From assembly GCF_000236905.1 (NCBI RefSeq), contig NC_016521.1, positions 682,001-746,000 of the forward strand: a DNA stretch of 64,000 nucleotides. Reading direction: 5' to 3'. Origin of the DNA: Tetrapisispora phaffii CBS 4417. Its lineage: Eukaryota > Ascomycota > Saccharomycetes > Saccharomycetales > Saccharomycetaceae. Below are positions 32,338 to 41,284 of this stretch, piece by piece. Position 1 is the stretch's first letter. Each line of letters begins with the position of its first letter. The position numbers and the translations under genes were made by a program. The notes below the pieces were generated by a model. The model made no database searches, was not told the DNA's origin, and saw only the letters and a list, made by a program, of their open reading frames with translations.

Positions 32338-35300
32338 TTAATCATTTGCCATTGTTTCATATATATCGCTTTTTAACTTGGAATTCCCTTTGATTATTTC
32401 ATTTGGTGAGATATGGTTTTCTTCATCAATATCTCCATTGACTAAATATTCATACTGCTGATCTCCGTACTGGTCGCTCGTATTCTGGTATTTAGTATTA
32501 GTTTCATTATTATTGTCGTCGTTGTTATTGTTGTGCTCATTATCATCATGGCGATGGCGGTGATGGTGATGACGATGTCCCTTTTTTTGTTTCGACCCAG
32601 TTATTTTATTAAGCACCTTATGATAAGATTTTGATGCTTTTTTGATTGAAGATTTAAGATACGTGTTCAATGGATCTTCAGGTTCGCTATCGCCAGGTTC
32701 TTCTAATATAGTATCTAAATTAGCCATATTTTCATCATCAGTTGGACTCACTGCAATGTATGATTTCCGTCTTGGTTTTATTCTTTCTAATTCTTGCAAA
32801 TGATCCATATCTTCAACTTTACCACTTGGTAACATAATGGCTCTATCAACAGAATATGGTAAACCTCTTGCTCTACCTCTAATTAATAATGCAATGATGA
32901 CTAATTTAGATAAAGTTGTGAATTGTCCAGAAAATGATTGATTGCTATTAGGATAACCTAATGACAAACCAACGGTACCATAAGCACTAACGATTTCAAA
33001 TAAAATAGAAAAAATGTTAAAAGAAGGAATAGAATCATCTTGAATTTTTGAACCTTCACAAATACAAATAATAAACAATCCAAGGAATAAGTACCATAAA
33101 TCAAACGACAGTTGCCTTCTTAAATGTGCTCCAACAAACGATTTGGTCGAGTTCTTTCTCTTTTTGAGTTCCTTCTCTCTTCTTCGTTTCTGTTTTCTCT
33201 TTCTCTTCTTTTCCTTCTTGATTTTAGCAAGTCTCTTTCGTTCACTCTTATCAATCACCAAATTTGACCCTTCAGTAGCATCGCTTTCGTCTGATGAAGA
33301 TGATGAATCACTTAGGTCCTCAAAGGTTTCTTCAGGGAACCCCGAATCAGCAGAATATATACCCAACGATTGTTCTTCATAAACATTGGTTCTTCTGATT
33401 GAAATAGCTAGTGGTAGCACGGATACATACATCATCAACATATAAGAAACTTGAATAGCAGGATGCAATTTGCTTAAGTCTACAACTGCAAAACCAGCTG
33501 TTCTAGTGGATACACCTTGAAATAAACCAACTAATACACGACGACCTTTTGATAAGTCCTTAACTACGGCGGATCCAAAATCGAATATAATAAATAAAAT
33601 TAGATCTGTCGCATTTAAAGCAATCAATGTCACCAAAAGCCATAAAGTAGCTGCATTAGGAAACAATAACGTAAAACAACGACGAGGATGGTCAAGTAAA
33701 AAACCTGAACTTTCTCTAACCGCTGATAGATCCGGTGATAATTTAAATACAAACCAAATAACAATTCTGAACAAAATTGGAAAACCTGTATTACCAATAA
33801 TAATAAACCATATTAATACTACTAATGGAAAAATGGCGGCATTGAAGGATATCATGGAATCTGGAGTTAATGTTAATCCAAGATCATTGAAACCACTCAT
33901 GGCAGTGAAGAAACCCCACCATGCTGGTGATACTCCATCTGCTCTAACAATATGTTCATAGTACTTTCTGTTGATGATCCATGGGACCAAAAAAATAAAT
34001 GTTATGATATGGAATCCAATATAATAAATTAACAACAGAAGGCATAAAAGCTTTGTTGCTCTATATTCTACACCTCCCAACTCATTTTTTTGAAAAGAGT
34101 TTAAACCAACAAAAGTAGAATTACGACCAACAACGGGTTGCCAAGACAGGTAATTAGTACTCATACTTCTAGATAATTTTGGCTTTTGATGAGGTAAAGC
34201 ATAATCTGGGTCAAAATGCAATCTGTAAGGTGTATTGGAATCAGCCATAAAATTGAAGTCATTTTCATTCTCCTTGGAGGATCGTCTATCTAATTTTTTT
34301 GGTAACCTAGAGTAATGCAGAGAACTTGGACTAAAATAATCAATGACTTCTTTAGTATTATTTGGCGAAATTTCACCACTACTTTCATTTAATGTATTGT
34401 GGAATAAATTATTATCTCCTGTATCGTTATAATCATTTCTGCTAATCGATCTCTTCTTTCTATGTTTATTTTTCCAATTTTCATAAACGGCTTTTTGAAA
34501 TTCTGGAGACTCTGACAGTTTTTGAAGATCGATATTATCAAGGACATCAAAGGTTCTTGCTCTAGTTAGATCGTGAATAGTGTGTTCATCATTTTTGCCA
34601 TTATTACCTGCCGAATTAATTGAATTTAATGAGCCTTCTTCTGAAGCTAATTTATTAGAAAATGAGTCTTCTACCTCTGCCCCCTCTGCATTATAAAGAC
34701 CTCTATTGCCTGGGTGGCTTTTAGAAAAGGAAAAATCAAATTTATTCTTATCAAAAGAATTATTGGTAATGGTCCTTTTAATTCTTTTCTTGATTCTATC
34801 ACCTTTAGGGATATGTCGCAAAAATTTGGTTCTGTGTGGCTTATAACTTTTTTTATAACTTTTCGGAGATGGCGATATGTCTTGATACATGCTAGTTGTT
34901 CTTCTTTTCCTTGGTGGCTCTGTTATATCAAATTGAATTCTTGGTGTGTTACGATTTGATGTTTCAATATGATTAGAGAGATCATCTTCCGAATTGCTTT
35001 CCTCATTATTTTTGAGTGATGGTTTTGAACTTTCGGCAGGGCTATCGTCATACGTGGAATTATTATCTAGCGTTTGCATTTCAACCATTGAATTGGATTC
35101 AATAGCTACACTGCTAGAAGCAGAATAATCGGAATTGCTACTCTCAGATGTCACAACAGAATCATCATCATTCGTCATTGTCTGTTCCAAAGGGATATTA
35201 TTCGAATGAAGATGTTTAGTTTTCTGATATTCTTTATTATTTAAAAAATGTCTACTAACATATTCCAATTTATTATGGTTTATTGTGGAACTGCCATTAC

Positions 35301-36525
35301 TGGCGTCACTTCTGGAATCGTCACAGATCTCGCTATCATTATTAGATGATTGTGTGGTGGGATTAGAATCTGTGCTTAGTTTCCTGTTATACATTCTAAT
35401 GCTTTTAAGCGAATTTAAATCTGATCCAATTGTGCTATTAATATTTTCAGATTTAATTTTATTTCCTGAAATGTCTCTGGTCTCACCAGGCTCCAGAACT
35501 CGTTTAATATTTTGCGCATCTATATTATCATTACTATTGTTTTCTAGACATAACTCATCTTGAGAACTGACAGGATATAGTTTGGGCACATTGTCCTTTT
35601 CAACGATCTTTTCTTCATTTGGTGCACCAATGACCAATGCAGGACCATCATCCTCTTCTCTTTCTTGATGTTGTTCTTGCAGCATGGCAATTGATCTATA
35701 CATATCAGCAGGTGAAATGTCAGTTGAATCCCTTCTACCAAGTATTTGTGTCTGGTTAGAGGTATTGGAAGCAACGAATTGCAATTTTCCAGCACCTGAA
35801 GAGCCAACAGGTTCTATATCATTGCCTGAAATTTCTCGAAGTTCATTTGCAGCAGATTGTTTACTAGATGAGTTTCTAGCATTTGCATCAGAGTCTGATT
35901 CGGAGGCTTTCTCATTGTCTCTAATTTGAAGTTTTCCACTAAACAACTGTTCTTGGAAATTAATAGGATTTTTATCATTGGGAGTATTTTTAGTTATGTT
36001 ATGGGAATTGATTGTATCAAATCTTCCTCTAGACATAGTTCTGGCAGTAATCTCTCTGTTCAAAATTGTTCTTGTTCTTCTCATTTTAAAATCTCTTTTC
36101 GATGAGGTTCGAATACCGTCAAAGTGACGTTCAAACCAATAGAGTCGAACGAAGGCAAGACTTCCATGAATAAAAATGGGCGTGGAAATCATGCACATAA
36201 TGTAAATGATAATTTGTTGATACAAAGTTAATGAATTGACGTCGATGGTGTTTAACCCACCTTGGGTAGCTGCACCACATGCTAAAAATAATATATCAAT
36301 ATACTTGTGATTTCTCACTGGATACATTAAAATAGATCCCAATATTGTTATGAGAATAGTGTATGCATAGTGAACTGCGATGAAATTAGGAAACACATAT
36401 TTTTTAATTGGGTGAAAATAGTGACCACAATTTGAGATATAATCACGTATTCGATGCCCCAAAGTTTTCTTATAATAGACAGATACGGAAGTGGATACCC
36501 TGGTTAATGTACGTCGGATTGCCAT
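32338..36525 (-). CDS. TRK1: High-affinity potassium transporter (TRK1/TRK2)
   Basis: A plasma-membrane K+ uptake protein of the Trk/HKT superfamily. Length is 1395 aa (S. cerevisiae Trk1 1235). The first membrane-pore-membrane unit is at about residues 45-135 and includes FLACGAATQGGLNTIDVNSLT. A long hydrophilic Ser/Asn-rich cytosolic loop follows (about 140-790, larger than in S. cerevisiae and the main source of extra length). Three more units follow, with pore segments FTAMSGFNDLGLT, GVSTRTAGF and EIVSAYGTVGLSLG. A charged Ser/Glu/Lys-rich loop (EDLSDSSSSSDESDA, then KKRKRKQKRR) separates the last two. The C-terminus has a His-rich tract near residue 1310. Order URA2-TRK1-PBS2 equals YJL130C-YJL129C-YJL128C, favouring TRK1. 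Confidence 0.95.
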   Translation of the reverse strand: MAIRRTLTRVSTSVSVYYKKTLGHRIRDYISNCGHYFHPIKKYVFPNFIAVHYAYTILITILGSILMYPVRNHKYIDILFLACGAATQGGLNTIDVNSLTLYQQIIIYIMCMISTPIFIHGSLAFVRLYWFERHFDGIRTSSKRDFKMRRTRTILNREITARTMSRGRFDTINSHNITKNTPNDKNPINFQEQLFSGKLQIRDNEKASESDSDANARNSSSKQSAANELREISGNDIEPVGSSGAGKLQFVASNTSNQTQILGRRDSTDISPADMYRSIAMLQEQHQEREEDDGPALVIGAPNEEKIVEKDNVPKLYPVSSQDELCLENNSNDNIDAQNIKRVLEPGETRDISGNKIKSENINSTIGSDLNSLKSIRMYNRKLSTDSNPTTQSSNNDSEICDDSRSDASNGSSTINHNKLEYVSRHFLNNKEYQKTKHLHSNNIPLEQTMTNDDDSVVTSESSNSDYSASSSVAIESNSMVEMQTLDNNSTYDDSPAESSKPSLKNNEESNSEDDLSNHIETSNRNTPRIQFDITEPPRKRRTTSMYQDISPSPKSYKKSYKPHRTKFLRHIPKGDRIKKRIKRTITNNSFDKNKFDFSFSKSHPGNRGLYNAEGAEVEDSFSNKLASEEGSLNSINSAGNNGKNDEHTIHDLTRARTFDVLDNIDLQKLSESPEFQKAVYENWKNKHRKKRSISRNDYNDTGDNNLFHNTLNESSGEISPNNTKEVIDYFSPSSLHYSRLPKKLDRRSSKENENDFNFMADSNTPYRLHFDPDYALPHQKPKLSRSMSTNYLSWQPVVGRNSTFVGLNSFQKNELGGVEYRATKLLCLLLLIYYIGFHIITFIFLVPWIINRKYYEHIVRADGVSPAWWGFFTAMSGFNDLGLTLTPDSMISFNAAIFPLVVLIWFIIIGNTGFPILFRIVIWFVFKLSPDLSAVRESSGFLLDHPRRCFTLLFPNAATLWLLVTLIALNATDLILFIIFDFGSAVVKDLSKGRRVLVGLFQGVSTRTAGFAVVDLSKLHPAIQVSYMLMMYVSVLPLAISIRRTNVYEEQSLGIYSADSGFPEETFEDLSDSSSSSDESDATEGSNLVIDKSERKRLAKIKKEKKRKRKQKRRREKELKKRKNSTKSFVGAHLRRQLSFDLWYLFLGLFIICICEGSKIQDDSIPSFNIFSILFEIVSAYGTVGLSLGYPNSNQSFSGQFTTLSKLVIIALLIRGRARGLPYSVDRAIMLPSGKVEDMDHLQELERIKPRRKSYIAVSPTDDENMANLDTILEEPGDSEPEDPLNTYLKSSIKKASKSYHKVLNKITGSKQKKGHRHHHHRHRHDDNEHNNNNDDNNNETNTKYQNTSDQYGDQQYEYLVNGDIDEENHISPNEIIKGNSKLKSDIYETMAND

Positions 36526-37570
36526 GTTTGATGTGCAAGTCGTTTAATGCAGGTTAAAAAAAATGAAAATATATAAAATGTAATGTATCAAATGATGGAA
36601 TATTTAGAATATTAAATGCTGATGTAGTAATAATTAGAAGTTTTATTGATGTAATTGTTTGGAAGTATATTGGTTATACCCCAATTCCAAAAATCTTAAC
36701 TTAGTTAGCAACTGCTAATATGCTGGATTTTTATATAGGTACTGAAAGTGCAAACTTTTTAATATTTGATTATGTATAAAGTTTTTGAGTAATTGACTTA
36801 TTCGTAATTTATGCTATTGATGTTCTCTTAACGTCATATGATTATAAAATTTTAATTCAGATAGAAATTCAAGTCTTTGAATGCATATGTAATTATATAT
36901 TTCTACAGTTGTTCAAAATATATTACAGTATGAGGCAGCATTTCCATATTACATAAATAATCAGCCATAGCTGTTGATGGATGGATTTTGAAATTTGATA
37001 TTTTATCGTGTAACATATATAAACTAGGAAACCGGCAAAAAAAATCCGATGTCGCCCTGAAACAAGAGTTTCTAAAATTTCAAAATAAAAAAGAAAAATA
37101 AGAAGTCATAATGCGAAAAAGAGCGAATAATATTTGATAGTAATTATTTTTTGTTTATAGTGACATGCACATATTTTAATTGTAACTTGGCAAACGTCTA
37201 TTATTTATAACTCAAATTAAACACGGTTTAAAAAAAGGACGTCATGCGTTGATTTGACGGTGTGTTCGAGATACTGAAACAGTATAGGGTTTGGTATCCT
37301 AATACACAATCTTTGAAAAATTTCATTCTTTAAAAATGACGGGATATAGATAAAATAAACATTAGTTCACGAAAAATGACCAATAATATTTCTAATTTGT
37401 TATACGTATATATGTATCTTGAATATTCTATAAACTAGCATTCGGTGATTTAGTTTGAATTTATTATATAGCTAAACTATTGAGGAGCTGTTTGTTCTAA
37501 TCCTTTAAAACCTCGTTGACGATGCTGTCTTTTGTAAGTTGATAGCAACTTTCGTGTGGTAATTTTAAAT
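36526..37570. other. Intergenic region TRK1-PBS2
   Basis: TRK1 promoter and PBS2 3' flank, AT-rich. A GGACGTCAT CRE-like half site occurs near 37239. No gene seen. Confidence 0.55.
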
Positions 37571-37623
37571 CTATATATCTATATTTACAATCTTATCTTT
37601 GTTTTTCAATATCCATGGGTGCA

Positions 37624-39372
37624 TTAATAATTCTTTATATGACCGTCTTTCGTGTGGATCTTTTTTAAGCATAAAGATATAAAATCTTGCGCATTAGTAC
37701 TGAATTTATCAGAAGGTAAAGTAGGGACTGGACCTGATACAATTGCATTTAATTGTGAAAATATATTATCATATATTTCAGCAGGGTAGGGATAGTAACC
37801 AAGAGCCAATTCTACTATAGTAATTCCTAATGACCAGATGTCGGAGTGAACAGAATAGGGTACCGACGTCTGATCATTAGAGTTAATACGTTCTGGCGCC
37901 ATATATGATTGACAGCCAATATTTGTTTTAGCCAATGAGGCAACTAGATTTCCTGATACACCAAAGTCACATAATTTGATTGAACCTTCAGTCTTTGAGT
38001 ATACAATATTGCTTGGTTTTACATCTCTATGCATTATATTATGTGAATCTTTTAACTCCATTAAACCCCTAATAATGGATTCGGCAATTTTTGATAATTG
38101 TTGCTCCTCAATTCCACTTATTTGTAAGCTTGTATCATCACAATCAGCATGAGTTAATTTTTTATTTTTTTCTGTTACACTTGATAGTGAACCACCATCC
38201 ATATATTCCATGCATATGTAAACTGTGCCTTCAACAAAGAAAGCTCCGTAAAAATCTATTACATAAGGAGAATTACAATTATGTAATACTTCCAATTCCA
38301 TTGATATTTGATTTAATTTAGATGTTTCTAATTCTAACTTTATTTTTTTGAGTGCCATTATTATCCCAGTTGTCTTATGTAAGACTTTAAACACTTGTCC
38401 ATAGTTACCTTCTCCAAGTTTTTCTAAATATTCAAAATCATCAATTGAGAACTTTGAAGATGAACCATTTGAATATTCTATCCCTTGAGGTGATAAAGAT
38501 AATTTACCTTCGAAGTTTATTGAACCAGTATCTATATCTAAAAATGGTGCGAAGCTTTCAAATACTCCTCCGGAAAAGTTGGTAAATTCGTTTGCTTCCT
38601 GTTTACCGAGATCCATTTCAAGTGGTAAATTTGCGGGAGTCAGAGGTGTTGCCATTTGATGTGAAAACATATCATTGTCATCGTCATCATCGTCATCATA
38701 ATTATCACAGACATCTAATGCTGACAATGTAGAAGGAGGAGCGACATTTGTGTTAGAACCTGTCCCAGTGACAGTATCTGTTTGCTTTGTTTTAAACATA
38801 AGATAGTCTTTTTCATTATTATCTTTATGGCTATGTAATTTTTTATTTTTATTCTCTGTAGTTTCCTTCAATCCTAACTTATTCAGTGACAGTCTCATGC
38901 CTCTTCTGGCACTTAAACTTGGTCTTCTTGAAGTTGTGGATTTTAGTTTATCACAATTATTAATCGATGTAGTATGTGAGACTGAAGTTAACTTATCATT
39001 TTCAATTGGTCTCTTTGGTGCAACTCTATTGGGATGAAGATTTAAAAATTCTGAACATTTTAATGTTGGTGAACATGGGGTAGGCGAAATAGATGGTGGA
39101 GTTGAAGGAGAAGAAATATCCTTATATGGCTTATGCGCCATTCTACTTTGTTGAAAATTACTTAATTTATATCTTAATTTTTTGTTTAATGTGGTATAAT
39201 TCTGTTGTATATCGAATTTATGATCATCTGCATTATATGAATTTAATTTGAATGAAGAAACATTTGGTGTATGTAACTGATTATTCTCAGCAGATAGCGT
39301 ATGTGATGCAGATCTTGGTAGATTAAAAGAATGTGCTTTTTCAATGGAGTCTTTAATAAGTCCGTCACCCAT
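37624..39372 (-). CDS. PBS2: MAP kinase kinase Pbs2 of the HOG pathway, frameshifted end
   Basis: Pbs2 is the scaffold and MAPKK that activates Hog1 in osmotic stress. The N-terminal half (1-290) is low complexity and includes an Asp run and the SARRGMRLSLNKLGLKE block. The kinase domain (about 308-575) has GEGNYGQVFK, VAIK-type MALKKIKLEL, HRDVKPSN, CDFGVSGN, the activation loop SLAKTNIGCQSYMAPER with its two phospho-sites, and DIWSLGITIVELALG. The frame then reads LKKIHTKDGHIKNY and stops. Adding one A to the A6 run (plus-strand T's at 37661-37666) gives LKKDPHERRSYKELLMHPW, the expected subdomain XI, with a stop at 37571-37573. The annotated end is therefore probably wrong by a single base. 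Even so the tail is shorter than in S. cerevisiae (668 aa). Confidence 0.93.
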   Translation of the reverse strand: MGDGLIKDSIEKAHSFNLPRSASHTLSAENNQLHTPNVSSFKLNSYNADDHKFDIQQNYTTLNKKLRYKLSNFQQSRMAHKPYKDISSPSTPPSISPTPCSPTLKCSEFLNLHPNRVAPKRPIENDKLTSVSHTTSINNCDKLKSTTSRRPSLSARRGMRLSLNKLGLKETTENKNKKLHSHKDNNEKDYLMFKTKQTDTVTGTGSNTNVAPPSTLSALDVCDNYDDDDDDDNDMFSHQMATPLTPANLPLEMDLGKQEANEFTNFSGGVFESFAPFLDIDTGSINFEGKLSLSPQGIEYSNGSSSKFSIDDFEYLEKLGEGNYGQVFKVLHKTTGIIMALKKIKLELETSKLNQISMELEVLHNCNSPYVIDFYGAFFVEGTVYICMEYMDGGSLSSVTEKNKKLTHADCDDTSLQISGIEEQQLSKIAESIIRGLMELKDSHNIMHRDVKPSNIVYSKTEGSIKLCDFGVSGNLVASLAKTNIGCQSYMAPERINSNDQTSVPYSVHSDIWSLGITIVELALGYYPYPAEIYDNIFSQLNAIVSGPVPTLPSDKFSTNAQDFISLCLKKIHTKDGHIKNY

Positions 39373-40461
39373 AACAAATAATTTTGCTGTGCTGTTGTTT
39401 GTTTGCTTGTTTTTAGCTATAATAACTATTCCAAGTAGTTAAGTTTAATAGCTGATTTGAAGTTTCAGGAATATAAGAGATGAGAAGATGTATGAATATT
39501 GGAAAATGGAAAAAAAAGATTTCAAAGATTGAAAGAACAAATTATTTTGGCAAGTATATATATGCAAAAGATAATAAGGCATTAGAGTATAAAATAGCAA
39601 CAAAATAGCAATTACCCCATATAGTAATTTTCATCTTAATCTGAATGAGGGAAATTCCCAAAGTAGGAACAATGAGATATTCTAAATTGACTCAGAAATA
39701 TACAGTTGTGCGTCTTCATGTAAGCATATATTCGTAAATGGAAATGACTATACCCTAAAAGGGGAACAACATGGAAATATGAAAAATCCATTTGTTCTAT
39801 TTCAGTCATCTCCCCATGAGATACGCTCGTAATAAATGGAAGTGAAAACGAAAAAGAAAAGAAAATATATGGCCCCCACGACCGTAGAAATTAACAATGT
39901 TTTCTGTGATAATGGCACTGGTGGGGTAGGGGAGCACACTGGAAGTGGGGAAACACAATACACAATGAAAGTCATAATCGAGACAACTGCCGCCCATAAA
40001 GCAACTGCAACTGCAACAGAAGAATATGTAATCGTAGTCTACTGCACAATTTTGAAATAACCGGTAAGTTGTAATCCATGAATGTTATGGTGAGATCGTA
40101 GATTATATAAACAAGAAATTATACTTTTCTTTTCCTCTCCTTTGCGTTTCAAAAAACATGGCTAGTGCAATGTGAGTACGTTTGACATATATTAATTATT
40201 TAGTGAAACTATTTAGTTAAATGAATTAAATGTATGTATGAGTAATATTTGTTGCTTTCGGAAAACATGTGTTTGATCATACAATTAAGAGAGGTGTGAA
40301 AGAGGGTCTTGTAAGCAAGGCGAAGTCTAATAAAATGTGTATTGCATCACTCTATTTGTCTCGCTATGTGCGGGTGTTGTTCTTTTATTCACAAATGCAT
40401 CTATTATTGTTTAGTGTCTAATGAATTAAAGGAGTAAATTAGCATATTATCTTAATTCGTA
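39373..40461. other. Intergenic region PBS2-MCO6
   Basis: About 1.1 kb covering the PBS2 promoter and the MCO6 3' flank. Overlapping open frames at 39806-40060 on both strands (purine-rich region) show no protein features. Confidence 0.55.
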
Positions 40462-40620
40462 TTAATCCAAATACGTTGATTGAGTTGCTACTGTAATAAT
40501 CACACAACCACCTAAAAATCCAATAAATTGAAAGAATGCTTTCCTTGATAGTAATATTTGTTGATAAGGGGAATGTGATTCAACGAAAATATTTTTAATT
40601 TGATGGAAAAACGAAGTCAT
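40462..40620 (-). CDS. MCO6: Mitochondrial microprotein Mco6 (YJL127C-B-like)
   Basis: A 52-codon open frame starting at the ATG at 40618-40620 and starting MTSFFHQIKNIF. The upstream in-frame extension to 40725 does not look like this protein. Length equals that of S. cerevisiae YJL127C-B/Mco6 (52 aa), a small mitochondrial protein of unknown function. It has a basic amphipathic N-terminal half and one hydrophobic span (FFQFIGFLGGCVIITVA, about residues 29-45). It lies between PBS2 and SPT10 on the same strand, consistent with the S. cerevisiae name. Identification rests on length, topology and synteny, because I cannot align it. Confidence 0.7.
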   Translation of the reverse strand: MTSFFHQIKNIFVESHSPYQQILLSRKAFFQFIGFLGGCVIITVATQSTYLD

Positions 40621-41144
40621 ATTGCAAGGTTCTCTCTCCGTCTTTCTTCCCTTACCTAAAACGTGTATGCTTGTATAAATAATGTCACCAGACACAAGTA
40701 ATGGCCAGGTGTTCTCTGGTAACAATACTGGGGTAATGCATAATTAATACATATACCCATCATATATATATATGTGTGTGTGTATAATGTATGAAATTTA
40801 TTATTTTAAATTGCAGTGTTTCTTTTTTTGCTGAAATTGGCCGATTATGGTATTACGGCGAGATTGACAATCACGCTTACAAGGATATATGTAACTTTAT
40901 TTTCTATTGAGGATTCAAATTTTTGTTTTCTTTATCTCTTTATATAACAACCGTACAAAGATATACACTTGTCTTTTTCGCTTCTGCCTATTTTATAAAA
41001 GCAAGTATTATAAAGACTAATTAGGAGTAAAGAAATGTGTACAGGTTACGTAAACCATTGTTTGAACTGTGCATGGCGTCGCTTTGTGTAGTTTCCCCCC
41101 CTTCCTCCCTTCCATCTCCCCAGGTGTTTTGTATTTGGACGTAT
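40621..41144. other. Intergenic spacer MCO6-SPT10
   Basis: Contains a compound TA/TG repeat at 40762-40785 and the MCO6 promoter. The boundary assumes that SPT10 really ends at 41145 after frame repair. Confidence 0.55.
40762..40785 (+). repeat. Compound (TA)n(TG)n microsatellite
   Basis: TA run directly followed by a TG run, intergenic. Confidence 0.9.
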
Positions 41145-41284
41145 CTACTGTTTCTCTTCATTTGCCAATTCTACATCAGCAAATACACCATTCTCCAGGT
41201 CTTCTATTGCTGCATTAATCGCTGAACTTGGAGTCATTTGGATGTGGTGGTCTCCCTCATCACTATGTTCATTTGCACCTATAC

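Noticed and set aside
32540..32600. His-rich tract in the TRK1 tail as a possible error or tandem repeat artefact
   Set aside because: The codons are mixed CAC/CAT with Arg and Asp between, and the frame stays intact. It is a low-complexity tail.
39806..40060. Overlapping open frames on both strands upstream of PBS2
   Set aside because: Both arise from a purine-rich stretch, with no recognisable protein or conserved neighbour.
40240..40290. TTTCGGAAA core at 40257-40265 resembling centromere element CDEIII
   Set aside because: Only the TG-N-TTTCCGAAA core matches on the minus strand. The outer bases disagree, the side where CDEII should lie is not an AT-rich 80-90-base block, and no CDEI is placed correctly.
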